Source of the DNA: Volvox africanus
Taxonomy: Eukaryota > Chlorophyta > Chlorophyceae > Chlamydomonadales > Volvocaceae
Direction of reading: 5' to 3'
Length of the DNA: 64,000 nucleotides
Assembly: GCA_030268105.1 (NCBI GenBank)
Contig: BSDZ01000004.1
Location: forward strand, 6,736,001-6,800,000
A program made the translations under genes and the position numbers. Positions 24,701 through 36,600 of the stretch are shown here, one piece after another; the first letter of the stretch is position 1; every line of letters starts with the position of its first letter. The notes beneath the pieces were generated by a model, which saw only the letters and a list, made by a program, of their open reading frames with translations, had not been told where the DNA came from and ran no database searches.

Positions 24701-25972
24701 AGACCAGCGCCAACGAGGCACTACAATTTGGCCAATGCTGTATGTGTCCCGTGGGTCACACTCACCACCACGAGAGTGTCGCCTGGGTCAGTGAGGCAAC
24801 TGATGATCGCGAAGATTGCGTGTATGGCTCCGCTCGTCAGCACCAGATCCCGAATAGGCGCTTGAGGCGCCTGATGGGTTGTAGCAGCTACAGTTACAGC
24901 TACAGCTGCCGGCTCCGCATCAGTGGGACCCGCGGGAGCAGCGGCTGTAGCTCCTCCGGCAATGCTGGCCCCACTGGCAGTTACTGGCTCTGCTTCCGCC
25001 GATGTAGGCGCCGCTACTGCTACTGCTACTGCCGCTGCCGTATCAACATCTGGGCCTCCCGCGGCGGTCACCAGATCCTTCTTCACGACCCGGGGCCCCT
25101 GTACGGGTGCATTCGCTACTTGGACTCCGTGAAGTTTGACCGTCAGGTTTCGTAGCCAATTGAGCAGTGGATCGTATCCCTGGGGGTTAAAGTTGTACTG
25201 CTGTGCCAGGTAGGCCTGCAGCGGTCCAGGGGGGGGGCCATGCTGAAGAGATCAACAACGGGGTAGGGGTGAACGGGCAACGGCGCCAGGATGACGTAGT
25301 CAGGAAATGCCTACAGTACTTAGGATAGGCTTGCTATCAGGATGGGAAAACGGGTTAATTTCCTTTAAGTTCCTTCCTTTTTGGATTTTGTCTTTTTAGT
25401 GTGTTGCGGCGCAATGCGATGTGATATGCGGTGTGGTGTTCCGTACACATCCACCTGGCGACCTTCCGCCCCCAAGGTGATGTCCAACCCGTCCACAGTA
25501 CGCGCAGTCAGCTCTGTGACGGGAAACGCTTCCGCGGGCGGCAGGCCCGCAGCCAGGCTGATCACTCCATCCACACTAGCGAAACGGTGGACCAGACCTG
25601 ATGGCATGGCCCCACAGGGCGGAACGTAGGTCGACAATAAACGTATGTGCAAAACTTTGAGAACGACATGGATGCGTTGAATATGCAGTTTCTGCAATGT
25701 GTACATCTCGCGCGAGCGCGAGGAATAGTCGGCATCCTCCGTCTTGATGCATCGGCGATAAGCCCATACTACGTTGTTTGGACCAATCGATTCTCAAGTG
25801 TGTGAATATAAATATTTCTCATCATGATTCAGGCAGGCAATATAATTTCGCCTAAGCTGGCGGGCGGATGTATCTATGGACGGAGTGCAGACACTGCGCA
25901 GGGCATCCTACCTGCAAGAGAGGCGTTGGTGAAACGCTTGGCCTCGGCACTAAGAAAGCGACTATAATCCAT
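21770..25972 (-). CDS. PLP-dependent aminotransferase, class I/II (kynurenine/2-aminoadipate or aromatic type), 10 exons
   Basis: Fold-type I aminotransferase resembling the AADAT/LysN/Aro8 group; it should move an amino group from an amino acid to a 2-oxoacid. The exact substrate cannot be read. Exons: 25972-25912, 25654-25455, 25215-24766, 24378-24130, 23886-23611, 23344-23240, 22976-22908, 22644-22530, 22280-22189, 22015-21770; 620 aa, all junctions in phase with GT/AG ends. The start MDYSRFLSAEAKR matches the family N-terminus. Visible motifs are VISLAAGLPPAEAFP, DEYTYTHALE, NPTG (304-307), LEDDAYY (about 331-336), the PLP-lysine motif VDTFSK (K410), GYRLGW, and a C-terminal LRLS whose Arg (about 581) should bind the substrate carboxylate. 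Ala/Val-rich (exon 3) and acidic (exon 5) inserts make it longer than the usual 400-450 aa. The last exon lies inside the tandem array. Least certain are the exon 2 donor and the exon 9 donor (GTCCGC). Confidence 0.88.
22107..22136. repeat. (GGGGCA)5 tract at the array/gene junction
   Basis: Five hexamers inside intron 9 of the intact aminotransferase. Sequence to the left matches the array; sequence to the right (from about 22141) is unique to the gene. This is the array boundary. Confidence 0.95.
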
Positions 25973-26617
25973 GATACAGCAGTTAAGCAACACGAAGCAA
26001 CCTAAACGAAGTCAAGCCGATACGCTCCCGAGGATATCAGTAATAGGGCTGACTTTCCTCGTCACAAGTTGCGCTGCCCTCGATGCTACATTTGAAGTAT
26101 GTGCATCCTGCAAATGTTCTGAAGTTATTAATAGGCCGTGCAAGGACTACTGGTGGAGATGTTGTATGAAATACACGAAAGATTAAATCCCGTGGTTTCT
26201 CGTACGAATGTTTCCCGACAGTAGGGTGCCAGTGTCCAGTTCGGTATTCCATGTAAGCGTATATTGCAGGAACTCCATCTATTGAATTTCCACATTATGT
26301 AAGAAGGACAAAACCGTTCTCAAGCGTAAGCTCGACCGATTCAAATTGTCATAAAGCTTTTTCTGTCATCGCGAAGTAGAGGTTCATTTAGATTTCAAAA
26401 AACATGCGCATGAGTAATAAAGTGTCATAAAGTAAGGCAAACTTTAGTTTGTTTGAGGACTAGGTTCATTCATAACAGCTAGTTATTAGCCGGCGACGAC
26501 CGGCGCTTGGCAGCGCAACTTGTTCCTTTGCTGACCCGAAGGCCTGCGCTTTCTTTCCGGCGCATTTTCATCTTGTGATGCCAACGAAAATCAGTCTGGG
26601 TCAGGCGGCTTGAATGA
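25973..26617. promoter_or_regulatory. Divergent upstream region, aminotransferase / EamA transporter
   Basis: About 645 bp between two start codons facing away from each other; must hold both promoters and 5' UTRs. It is more AT-rich than the flanking exons and contains GTCATAAAG twice (about 26347 and 26424). No clear TATA box was identified. Confidence 0.5.
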
Positions 26618-29600
26618 ATGCCGAGTAACAGGACATCGTTCCGGGATGAAACGGACTACGTGCACTTCAGTCCTGGAGCCACAGGCCTTCACCACCTTCA
26701 CAGTCATCGTCCATCAGCGCCACCAGATCGCAGCTCCTCAGGCGCCTTGGCTTTGGATCTCCCGCCGTTCCGAGGCGGCGTGCCGCGAGGCTCTAAGACG
26801 GACAATGCCGCGCGCTCACAGGTAAAGCCAAGCGCGCGCAGGGGAGCCGCGCAGCTGTCCCCCTCTCAGTCCAATCAAATGCACTGCCCTCAGGTTGAAC
26901 AATCTCTCCATGCAAACCACCCAAATACCATCCATTCCAAAGAGCAGATCTACCAGTTGTGACTGACCAACTATATTTCTAAAAAGCGCAGCACATAACG
27001 CATATCTTTAGGCGGGAAAGAAGGAAACGGCACACACGCATGTGACGTGTGGCGTGCGGGTATTACGCGGGTATGCGCGCCGAAGTCCACCACACGCACC
27101 ACCGTGTCCTCCCGTTCCACGACGTTTTTGTCATACAATTTGCCCTATTTCTGGACCTAACCGTCCAACCTAGCTGCCGAACCTAACTGCCCGATCCGAC
27201 ATCCATGCCCATACCCCTTCCCCTCCCTCCCCTTCACGGTTAGTCCTCGTTCCTTCAGTATCAGCACCAGGAATCGTGTCATTCGTCTTCCCCCCTCTTA
27301 ACCCTTTTAACCCTCTTCCCCGTCTTCACCCTCTTCCTTACCAACGCTACCCCTCGCGTCCCCTACCTTACCCCCAAAACCCACGGAAGCGCAGGTGTAC
27401 GGCATTCTCCTGCTGCTTGTAGTTGCAGCACTCTTGGGGTCCTACAGCCCTGTCCTGAAGTTTCTGTTTTCGCAGCCGAGTCCCCCGAGTGCCGCCCTCA
27501 TGACCGCGGCTCAGGCGCTGCTGGCAGCGGCCTTCCTTTTCATTGGGGCCTTAGGCGGAACGACCTCCTCCTCCTCTTTCTCCTCTTTCTCCTCTTTCTC
27601 CTCTTTCTCCTCTTTCTCCTCTTCCTCGGCAGCCGCAGCCGCAGGCAAGCGGAGGGGAAAGCCCCCCGGCGCCGCGGCAGCATCGGTCCATCCGCCAACA
27701 GTTGGCCGCGCGAAACCCGCTCCTTATCTAGGACACGTCCTCCGCGTGAACGTGGCTCTAGGACTTAATTGGGCGGTTTGTCAGTTGCATTCGTTGATGC
27801 GGTTGGGGGAAGCCGCCTGGCGTGGCGTGGCGGCTGTCCGTATTCTAGGGTGGTTGGAGGGGGAGGGGAGGAGGGGCACTCGGCGAGAGGGGCAGCACGC
27901 ATTAAAACACGGTTTGGGGCCGCTGTGGCCGCGTCTCGGTCGACCGAGAAGCGGCGGCGGCGGCGGCAGAGGGGCTGCGGAGACGCCGCCAGAGAGAGAT
28001 GAGCGGAAGCCTCATCAACAGCTCGCGGTTGAGGAAGGGGAACATGCCGGGTCGCACGGTACGGAAATACACGCCACTTCCGCTGCCGCCTCAGCGGCTG
28101 TACCTGAGAGCGGGAGAGATGGCGTTCCAGCCGTGGTGAGCGGCAGCAGCGACGATAACAGCAGCAGCTTAAACACGGCTCCCGATGAGGGACTGCTGGC
28201 GGCGCGACGCAGAGGCAGCGATGGGGCGGCGGGAGGGGTCTCTCCGACGCTCAGTGGAGTATCGGCGGCGGCGGTTACTTCGTTGGTCCCTTCTGAGTCC
28301 GTGGGTGGTCCGTCCAGCGGGTCGAAGCCGGATGATCGGGGGTTTCGGAGCGCCAATCCGCTGGCCACCCCGTGGGCCAGCTTGGCGGCCGTGGGGTTGG
28401 AGCTGGGCACTTACAGCTTCTGTGCGGTGAGGGTGGGGGGGAGATGGAAAGGGGGAGGGGCAGTGGGTGGGGTGCAGGAGGTGGCAGCAAGCAGGGAGCG
28501 GTGGGGACGTCGAAGCAGAGAGCGTGGGTATGTGTGTGGGCACGCACAAATCAGTAGGAATACGTTTATAGTACGAAGTAGGAATACGAATATATTCATT
28601 ATCTATTTACTTCTTCGTATCTCTCCTCCAGCCCGCAGCTTCAAACCTTCAACGCCGTGGCGTTTTCCTCTTCTTGGTCAGCTTCCCCTTTTTTTCTCTC
28701 TCTCTCTTTATCTCTCTCTCAGTTCGCGAAATGTGTTATTCTGGTCCGTTGGTATCTTCCTCGCCTGCCTCCTCCGTCCTTCCAGGCAGTGCTGGGCGCC
28801 TGGGGCGTGCAGCGCATCTCCGCCACCAAGGTTGCCTTCTTGAGCCAAGCCAGCAGCCTCATCACCCCGCTGCTCGTGGCCCTCAGCGGGCAGCGGGTGG
28901 CGCGGGTGGTATGGGGGGCGTGCGGCTTGGGAGTCCTGGGAGCCGCCCTCGTGGCCCTGGATGGCCCCACCTCAAGAGCAGCTGCTGTGGCAGTAGCCGT
29001 CGCGGCAGCCAACTCCGGAGCTGTAGCAGCGGGCGGCGAAGGGTCAGAAGCAGCGGGTGTAGCTGCCCTTGGGGGCCTTACACTAGTAACGGCGGACGGG
29101 GGCAGTGGCAGTGGTAGCGGCAGGGCTTACACGGGGGGATCTCGCGCCATGCGGCTGGAGTCCAACGGGGTGGATGGAGGCGTGGCGGTGGAGGCACGGC
29201 TGCCCCCGGTTTCGGGGTGGTCTCGGAGCTCGCTGCCCCCGGCGTTGTCCGCAGAGAGCATGGGGGCGAGTTACGTGATCGCCAGGTGGGAGGGGGGTGA
29301 GGGAGAGAGGAGCGGAGGGGGGAAGGGGTGAAGACAGATAAATGACTAATAGACAGTTGTACGGCTGTTGAAAACACAGATTATTTCTAATGCGGAGCCG
29401 TACGGGGCCACTCCGCATGCCCTCTTTTTTCCCTTCCACGCTTGGTTCAGAAGGGAGAGAGAGGGGGTACCGTTGGGTGGTGGGGGTGGGGGTGGAAGAA
29501 GCTGACATTTAGCGGGTGGAAGGGGGGGATGCTACGGCACTTACAACGAGCAGGGAGGATCAACACCTCCTCTCCAGCTAGGCGGGGTTGAGGAGGTGGT

Positions 29601-31409
29601 TACGGGCCGTGATCGGGGGAGCTGAAGGGCTGAACTGTTAAAATCCTAAAACCCTAAGTTCGTACCAGTGAAGCCAGTGTGTCTTGCTTCCTGGTGTCGC
29701 TGCCACAGCTACTGCCACAGCTACTGCTATTTCCACTGCAACTGTCAATGCTACTATCGATGCTAATGCCATTGTCAATGCTACTGCTATCGCAACTGCC
29801 GATGCAACTTCCAATGCCAATGCTACTGCTGCAGCTGCCTGTTCTACGCGCTGGGTACGGTGCGGCTGGGTGTGCATAGCGGCCGCTTCGCCCCCCTGGA
29901 TTTGGCAGCGGCGAGTGCGCTGGTGTACGCGGTGCTGGCGATGATCTGGCTGCTGTTGGAAGTGCTAGGTAGGTGGTTGGGTAGATAGGTGGTTGAGGAC
30001 GGAAGGAGGCGCAGGGTCAGGTCGTGTGGGGGGTGCCGACGCAATCTGATACATCTAGTCAGCACAGATTGGGCCCAATGTACGGCATATCCACCTAGCT
30101 ACACACCCATCCAGCTACGCACCCACCTAGCTACGTACAGCGAAGGGCCGATCGGATTGATGATGATCTTCGGAAAGCACCGGCAGCAGCTAACATTTAT
30201 TCGGATACTATCTACTCGTTACCGGAGTCGGGATACGATAACGGATTGGAGTCGCCAGGCATTTGGGATTCAGGGTTTAGAGATTTGATTATTTAACAGT
30301 GTTCTGTGCCGTACAGGTACTCCAAATGGCGCCAGTTCTGATTACGCCGTGGCAATGTTAATGCTGCGGGATAACGTCACACTGGCTTTGCTGCTGTGGG
30401 CGGGCTTCGGGCCGGGCGCTCTGTCCAGCTACCTCCAGGTGGGGCGTGCGGGGATATGCTGAGGGGAGAATGGGGATGAGGGGGCGGCGCCTTTTTGCTG
30501 GTTCAGGGGGGGCTGGGTGACAAAAAGGGGGGTATTTGAATTCCGTACAGCTGGTCGTTTCTGAAGTCCTCGCGTATCGATGACCCCTAAAGCTGTCAGA
30601 GAACCGTTATCATTATTTTATGATTTCCGCATAAAAAGGCTTTCTTTATAGTCAATTTGTTTATTGTGTTAGAAAAAGGATTATCTTTTGAAAAGAAGAA
30701 ACCTACTTTATTTTTCGTAGATATTTATTTTTTGTTTAAAGATAATCCATTTTAAATTTAATTTTGACGCATAAGGGCCGAGGAAGCGATATTCGTCCCC
30801 TACCCCCGGACGTCGTGCCGTGTTCGTTGTGGTCAGGTGCTGGGACAGAGGATCGTCCCGCCGGCGCAGGCGCAGGTGCGAGGGGTGCAGGGAGAACCTG
30901 GAAATGGAAACGACCCTCAGCGACTCTTTTTTCTTCCTTGAATGGTATTCAGACCCCTTCTCCCTTCCCCACGGTTAGTCCTCGTTCCTCCAGTAACAGC
31001 ACCAGGATTCGGTTTTTTCGACTTCCTCCCCCTCCCCCTGCCCTCTCGTCCCCTCGCCCCTCGCCCCCTTCCCCCTTCCCCCGCTTGGGGCCTCTCATTC
31101 AGATTCGTTGGCGTACTTCTTTTCCCCATCCTCTTTTGCCCCGCGCTGCTGGTCGGGTCCTGACCACCCCCCTCCACCCCGCACTTCATGACGCAGATGC
31201 TGTACAGCAGTGCGCCTTTCTGGTCGGCCCTGATTGCCCAGATACTATTGCGGGGCCGAGATGGGGCAATGGGACCGCTCGCCTGGCTGGGGGGGGCGGT
31301 GATGTTGTCCGCGTCGCTGGTCGCATCGCTGCTCGAGGCCGTGCAGTCGAGGAAGTCGTCGCCACTGGCGGGCGTGGGCAGAGCTGGGCCGGGGTCCTCA
31401 TCCTGTTGA
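26618..31409 (+). CDS. EamA-domain (drug/metabolite transporter superfamily) membrane protein, 7 exons
   Basis: Multi-pass transporter of the DMT/EamA class; cargo and compartment unknown. Exons: 26618-26821, 27395-28426, 28786-29285, 29835-29968, 30317-30438, 30837-30875, 31197-31409; 747 aa, all in phase. Exon 1 encodes a polar 68-aa N-terminus. The first helix (YGILLLLVVAALLGSYSP) and second (AALMTAAQALLAAAFLFIGA) follow, then a very long Ser/Ala/Gly-rich loop (roughly 105-395). EamA pairs follow: AAVGLELGTYSFCA joined to AVLGAWGVQ, SQASSLITPLLVAL, GLGVLGAALVALDG, FYALGTVRLG, ALVYAVLAMIWLLLEVL, ALLLWAGFGPGALSSYL, SAPFWSALIAQILL and WLGGAVMLSASLVASLLEA. Omitting the short open stretch near 28630-28675 gives the normal spacing around GLELGTYSF. 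Related plant EamA proteins include amino-acid, nucleotide-sugar and auxin (WAT1) transporters, so no substrate is assigned. The extreme C-terminus after SLLEAVQS is unconserved. Confidence 0.83.
27566..27629 (+). repeat. In-frame TCCTCTTTC-type repeat in transporter exon 2
   Basis: Short tandem repeat translating as Ser-Ser-Phe runs, inside the first cytosolic or lumenal loop of the transporter. Confidence 0.85.
29695..29834 (+). repeat. GCTACTGCTAT-type degenerate minisatellite before transporter exon 4
   Basis: Degenerate copies of GCTACTGC/AATGCTACTATCG ending at the splice acceptor of exon 4 (29835). Related to the tracts at 45650-45842 and 51693-51860. Confidence 0.7.
30590..30770. repeat. 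AT-rich insert with inverted repeat in transporter intron 5
   Basis: About 180 bp of very AT-rich DNA in a GC-rich neighbourhood. It contains the perfect inverted repeat GGATTATCTTT / AAAGATAATCC separated by about 57 bp, as in a small hairpin element or organelle-derived insert. No coding match recognised. Confidence 0.6.
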
Positions 31410-31550
31410 TGACCGCGGCCCAGACTGTCCACGACGAAGGGAGGGGAGGGGGACCCGGGGTCGGGGTCGGCTTTGGTTAGCTTGGCGAGCCGATGGTCCG
31501 GTGGGACGCGGGACTGCACCACCGGGAAGCGGATGATCGGGACCGGGATC

Positions 31551-31555
31551 TGTAA
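31551..31555 (+). terminator. TGTAA polyadenylation signal, transporter
   Basis: TGTAA, the usual chlorophyte poly(A) word, 142 nt after the stop codon. Confidence 0.6.
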
Positions 31556-32484
31556 ACGAGCTCTCTTAGCGGGGGGAGGGAGAGGGAGAGGGAGAGGGTG
31601 TGCAGAGGCTGGAAGGCGGGCAAGCAGGCCGGGACACTGGAGGGAAGGCACCTGGCAGCTTAGATTTGCGAGTGCTGAGTGGTGGCGGTCGCAGTTGGCA
31701 TTTTTGGTTGTCGTACAGCTAGCTGCTTCCATGGAATGTTATAAAGATGGGTTCTTAGTACCTCGAAAATTTTTTTAAAGTTGGAACTTTTTTTGAGAAT
31801 TTGGGACTTTCGAGGAATTGCCCTTCATTCCTACTTAATTTTGATGATAATCACAACAAATCCTCGCAGCAGCATTGCGGGGGACTTGCGGCAGAGAGCA
31901 GCTGTGTAACGACGGAGCGTTAAATAGTTAGTTAGTTAGCGCACATACTTAATAATTATGTGCGCTCAGTTCATGTCACTGCTGTTGTTGCTGTTGTGGG
32001 GACTGCTGCTGGTGCTATTACTGCCGAATGTTGGGATGGGGACACTGGCGGTATGTATATGCGGGGAAGGGAGTACATCTACCCTTGCCGTACGATGTAC
32101 AGGGTCGTACACGTCTGATGCGTCAAGGATAAAAATGCATGTTGCGGTGCGGTTATGAGGAGGAAGGAGTTCCCTACAGATTTGTAACGGGAATAACCAT
32201 CACGAAGATGTTACAGTGATTGATTTGTCTTGCCCCATTCTTCCTCCAAGTCATATGCTCTCATTCCGGTACCCCGACGGAAGGGAGGGACGTGTGGGAG
32301 GCTACCACCTCCATCCCCACCGCCTCCACCATCACCTGGACATAGGATGTCGACATTCAGTTGGTGTTCTTTCTTGTATTCCTTAGCGCAGCTTCAGTCT
32401 GACTGCAGCTGCTTATTTTAAAAAATAATTTTAATTTCAGATCTGTCAGTTATTGTATGCACACAGCGGTGCTAGGGGTGCGGG

Positions 32485-32724
32485 GTGGCTCTTCCGGGAG
32501 GATTAACCACCAAAACGGAGGAAGAAACGGTGTTTATTATGTTGGTATTATGGACAAAAAATTACAACCTATTAACCTCAGCAGAAAACCTTTTAGATAT
32601 TCTAAATGACATACTTGATTTCTTAAAAAAAGAAGCCGGCCAAATGGAACTTGAGAAGTTACCTTTTAACTTGGAAAAAGCAGTAGAAGGAAGAAGTATA
32701 TCTGTTATCGCCGAAAGCTGAGCA
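32485..32724 (+). pseudogene. Histidine-kinase HisKA-domain fragment, AT-rich
   Basis: A 79-codon open frame whose centre reads NLLDILNDILDFLKKEAGQ followed by MELEKLPFNLEKAVE. This closely matches the second helix of the HisKA dimerisation domain of sensor kinases (typical form: LLxIINDILDFSKIEAGKMELE, then PFDL). The first helix with the phospho-acceptor His, the ATPase domain and any sensor part are missing, and a stop follows soon after. Codons are AT-rich, unlike every other coding exon here. Probably a relic of a transferred or inserted kinase gene; an isolated exon of an unseen gene is less likely. Confidence 0.55.
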
Positions 32725-33601
32725 AAAAGCTACACCACCTCCCCACCATCTCCACAGCTGAGGCCTGTACGGAAACAGCTCCGTCAGAAGAGAGCAGAGA
32801 CAGGTCCCACGCACTAGGGGCGAGAACGCGTTCTCGCCACTGCATCTCAGCACAGCTGCATAGCGGCAGGCCTTTACCCTCCCCGCCCTTCCCCAAGAAA
32901 ATGTACTGTATGGTACTTATGTACGGTCGGAGGACCATCACCCTCGTACCTCCTCTTCGTTAACTTCTCAGAAGCGACCAGCGACACAGATCAACGGCGA
33001 GAACAAAACAACATTTGAAATGTTTCGGAGTCGTCCAGGTACCTTCCTTCAAACAGCCGGGGCTCATATCTTCTTACCCATGTCAATGCCGTTCATCAGT
33101 GCACCTCCCCAGGCTTTGTCGTACACATTGCTGCACCCTTTAAGCCCCCCACCTGACCTGGCCGGTGCCTGCTCCGGGCGCACCGAGCCGGGCGAACAGG
33201 AATAGCGGCGACAAGCTTCTTCAAAAGATCTTTCAGCGCAAAAAGTAAAAATGGAATCGTCTTCAATTCTTCATCCAGGAGCAGGAGCAGGAGCATACCT
33301 TGCTCAGAGGAGTGTTGTTGCTGCTACTGCTGCTGCTGCTACTGCTGCTGTCTCCGTGTACTGTTTCTATTTCAGGTACAGTACATCCGTATAACTAACA
33401 CTCCAGGACGAAAGCATAATCTCCTCTTTCTGTATCCTTCTTTCTCCATTCCTTCCTTTCCTTGTGTAATAACATGTGCGTATACGTATGTATCCTCCTC
33501 CTCCCGCCGAGGGCTCCCACCCAACCCTCCCACCCTTTCCACTGCTCCAAAGCGACCGGTCATTTTAAATGTTATGAAAGGGCGCACATAAATCCCTCTC
33601 T

Positions 33602-36600
33602 TTACAGCTCGTCCTTCTCATCTCCATCTTCGTATTCATCAACATCGTCTGCGCTACTACCGCTGTTCGCGGCCGTGGCGGCCGGCGCCGGCTTCAGTGC
33701 GGCGGCTTTGGTGTCGGAAGACGGCTTCGTTGCGAATGCCTTCAGGTACTCTACAGCGATTGTGGCGTGCAGAGCTGCTCCCTTGTGAAGAACGCTCTCG
33801 TCCAGTGTGAACCTGAAGGGGAAGGGTGGGGGTATGATGGTTATGGAGGGAGATGATGGTTATGGGGGGTATGGAGGAGATGACGGGGATGAGGGTAATG
33901 GGGGAGGTGAGGGGAGGGGAAAGCACACATTACTTGTAACCTGTCCACCCGACGAGGAGAGAAAGAGGAAACGTAAAAAAAGGAAGAGAGAGCGAAGGCA
34001 GAGGGGCAGGACTTCTCGCTCCACGTCAAGGGTGAAGAATCGAACCTGCACTCACTTGGGGCTGTGGAGCGCATGTACGGCCCCCGCCGACTCGTTACGT
34101 ATGCCCAGGAACAGCAGCGCGCAGGGCACCTGCAAACGTTGTGAGCAGGCAGCTAAGTAGGTGGGTAGGTAGGTAGGCGGCTACTGAGGTGCGTGGGTGG
34201 AAGCACATGACAGTGGCGGGGTGGGGCTAAGCTCGGTCAGGGCCGACGGGGATGAGGTGTGTGTGTGTGTATATATATTTATATATATGTATATATATAA
34301 ATATATATGTGTGTGTATATATAGGCATATATAGGCATCAGGGAGGGCCAACTTAAAAGACATAGATGTCAAGACGGATGATCATGTAGATCCTGGCTCT
34401 TAAAGTAAGTCCCTAAAACCGCCTCCGCCTTCAGGTTTTAATGACTGTTAAAATTAGGATAGTATTACGGATGGAGGGGTTCCGGAGCCCGGCTCACCTT
34501 CCGGCAGAAGAACGCGAAGTCCTCTCCGGTCATGAGCGGCTCAGCGACCTGGGACTGCTCCTCGCCCAGCAGGGACGCAGCCGTCTGAGCCAGGGGATGT
34601 GTACGGGATACTTAAGTGAAAGATATGCCGAGTTTTATCATTTGCACGTTCTCGCCTTGTTCCACGCGCACATACACACACGCATACATTGCGATGGGTT
34701 TACGCGCTCGCACGTGCGTACATAAATTTTCACTTTTCTCCCCTGGCCCCAAAACACACACGAAATTGCCCACACTTTTAAAACTCGCTAACTTCCTATC
34801 GCCAAACATGTAGTCTTTGTTATTTGTTTCGGCAAGAAGGGCTAGGACTGCGCATCGTCCCACAGGCACCGAACCCAACATAGTGATGTCCTTCCACCCC
34901 AACATAGTTTACCCATCACCTGCATCCACTCAACATCCACCACACCTACCTGCAGTGCAAAGGACGCCATGCGTTCGTCGTTGACCGTTGGTGGGTAATA
35001 GGGCTGCTCTGCCAATCGCCAATCCACGGTGGCGTTGCAACCGTACGCAGCGGCGACGGTGGGCGCCATCTCCTCCAGACGTTGCTTCATAAACATGAGG
35101 TGCTCATGTGTGAGGCCACTGAGGCATTTGGGGAAGGCGTTGAGGTTGAGGGACGGTAGTGAAGGTTCAAATTGGCACGAGGGAGATAAAGCCTCCTCTC
35201 CTCCTCTGCTTCCCTCTCCGCCTCTACCTCCCTAGCTTCATCTCCCTTCTTTCCTGTCCCCCAGCCCGCTTCAATCACAGCAACTCGTCACTGCCTTCCA
35301 GGCCCCCTACCTTACCGAATTGTGCCCCCGAACATCACCTCGTCGGGGATCACGTTATAGGCGTCGCCCGCCCTCAACATGGTGATGCTCAGCACGCCGG
35401 AGCCCAGGGGTGATGTCTCCCGGCTCACCACAGTCTGCGGGATGTAAAGACCCGGATTGGGATAAGAGGTGGCAGGAGACGAGAAACAGCCTTTTGTCCT
35501 GATGCACATGTGGATGTGTAATATACGTGCGGCTATCCTGACTGCGACTCGCACTCCCGCCAGTCAGGCGTGGGTAAGGTGGTTGGGTGGGTGTGGGTAT
35601 GGCGGCCACGCCAGCATGGTGAGTTCTGCGGCGGACTTGTAAGGGGAAAGAAAAAAAATGGATACCTCTAGCTCCGAAACCCCATACACATCAACATTCC
35701 TGTCTACTTTTTCATCTATAATCGAACACCATTAGAGTTTGAGTTGTTACCCCCGCCCTTCCTCCCTCCCCGTTCCCCCTCTCCCTCTTTCCTTTGTCCA
35801 GCTCCCCCTTCCCCCCCTCCCGCACACAGATGCACACCTGCAAAGCCGAGATGAGTCCGGCCGCGGCCACCACCGCGTCCACATTGAGGTGCGGCATGGC
35901 GGCATGACCCCCCCGCCCAGTAACCGTCACCCGGAAGGACAGGGCACCCGCCATGATGGTGCCGGGGCGTGTGTGCACAGAGCCACTGGGCAGGTGCGGC
36001 ATTACGTGCATCGCAAAAGCAGCCTCGGTGTCCTCCAGAGCACCTGCGCACGCCACCCGCCAACAGTCCAATGAATCCAGTAACTGAAAGCAGTAATACA
36101 ACAACAGGTTCGACCCCGACCAAGAGCGGGCCAAAGACCCTCCACAGGTTGAGGGCAGGGTGCCCCCATGTCGATGGACGGTGAAGGACCCGATTATAGT
36201 GACCTGCGAGCTGACCAGGAGCAGAGTTGACGCCTTAGTTGATTCGGCAGATTCCGCTGGATGCCGGTGGTGGGTGCTGAACCCGGGAAGAGCACTGATT
36301 TCGGAGAAGCCGGCATGGGAGACCGGATGAGGGTGCCCCGAAATACCGGGGAAGGTAGGGACTGCCAGGTTAGTGGGCACGGGTGATGTACCCCCCTATC
36401 CCACGAGAACAACAGGGACGACGAGGAGAAGGGCAATGATGAGGACGCCCAGGGAAACCACTAGAAAGGCGTTAGCTTTTGCTATTCGGGCCCATGCTTA
36501 GAAATTTCATTTGATGCCCGGACATGCCAGGCTGAAGTGAAGTGCAAGAGACCCAGGATGCACGTGGCGCAGAGATCACTTAAAAAATTCCATTTCATCT

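Larger units (their letters stand above)
31410..33601. other. Intergenic region between convergent genes
   Basis: 2.2 kb between the transporter stop and the amidohydrolase stop. It holds both 3' UTRs, an AT-rich stretch around 31740-31960 and the histidine-kinase fragment listed separately; nothing else recognised. Confidence 0.6.

Noticed and set aside
28630..28675. Extra transporter exon encoding LQTFNA
   Set aside because: Its inclusion breaks the spacing of the GLELGTYSF...AVLGAWG helix pair and it lacks a convincing donor in phase.
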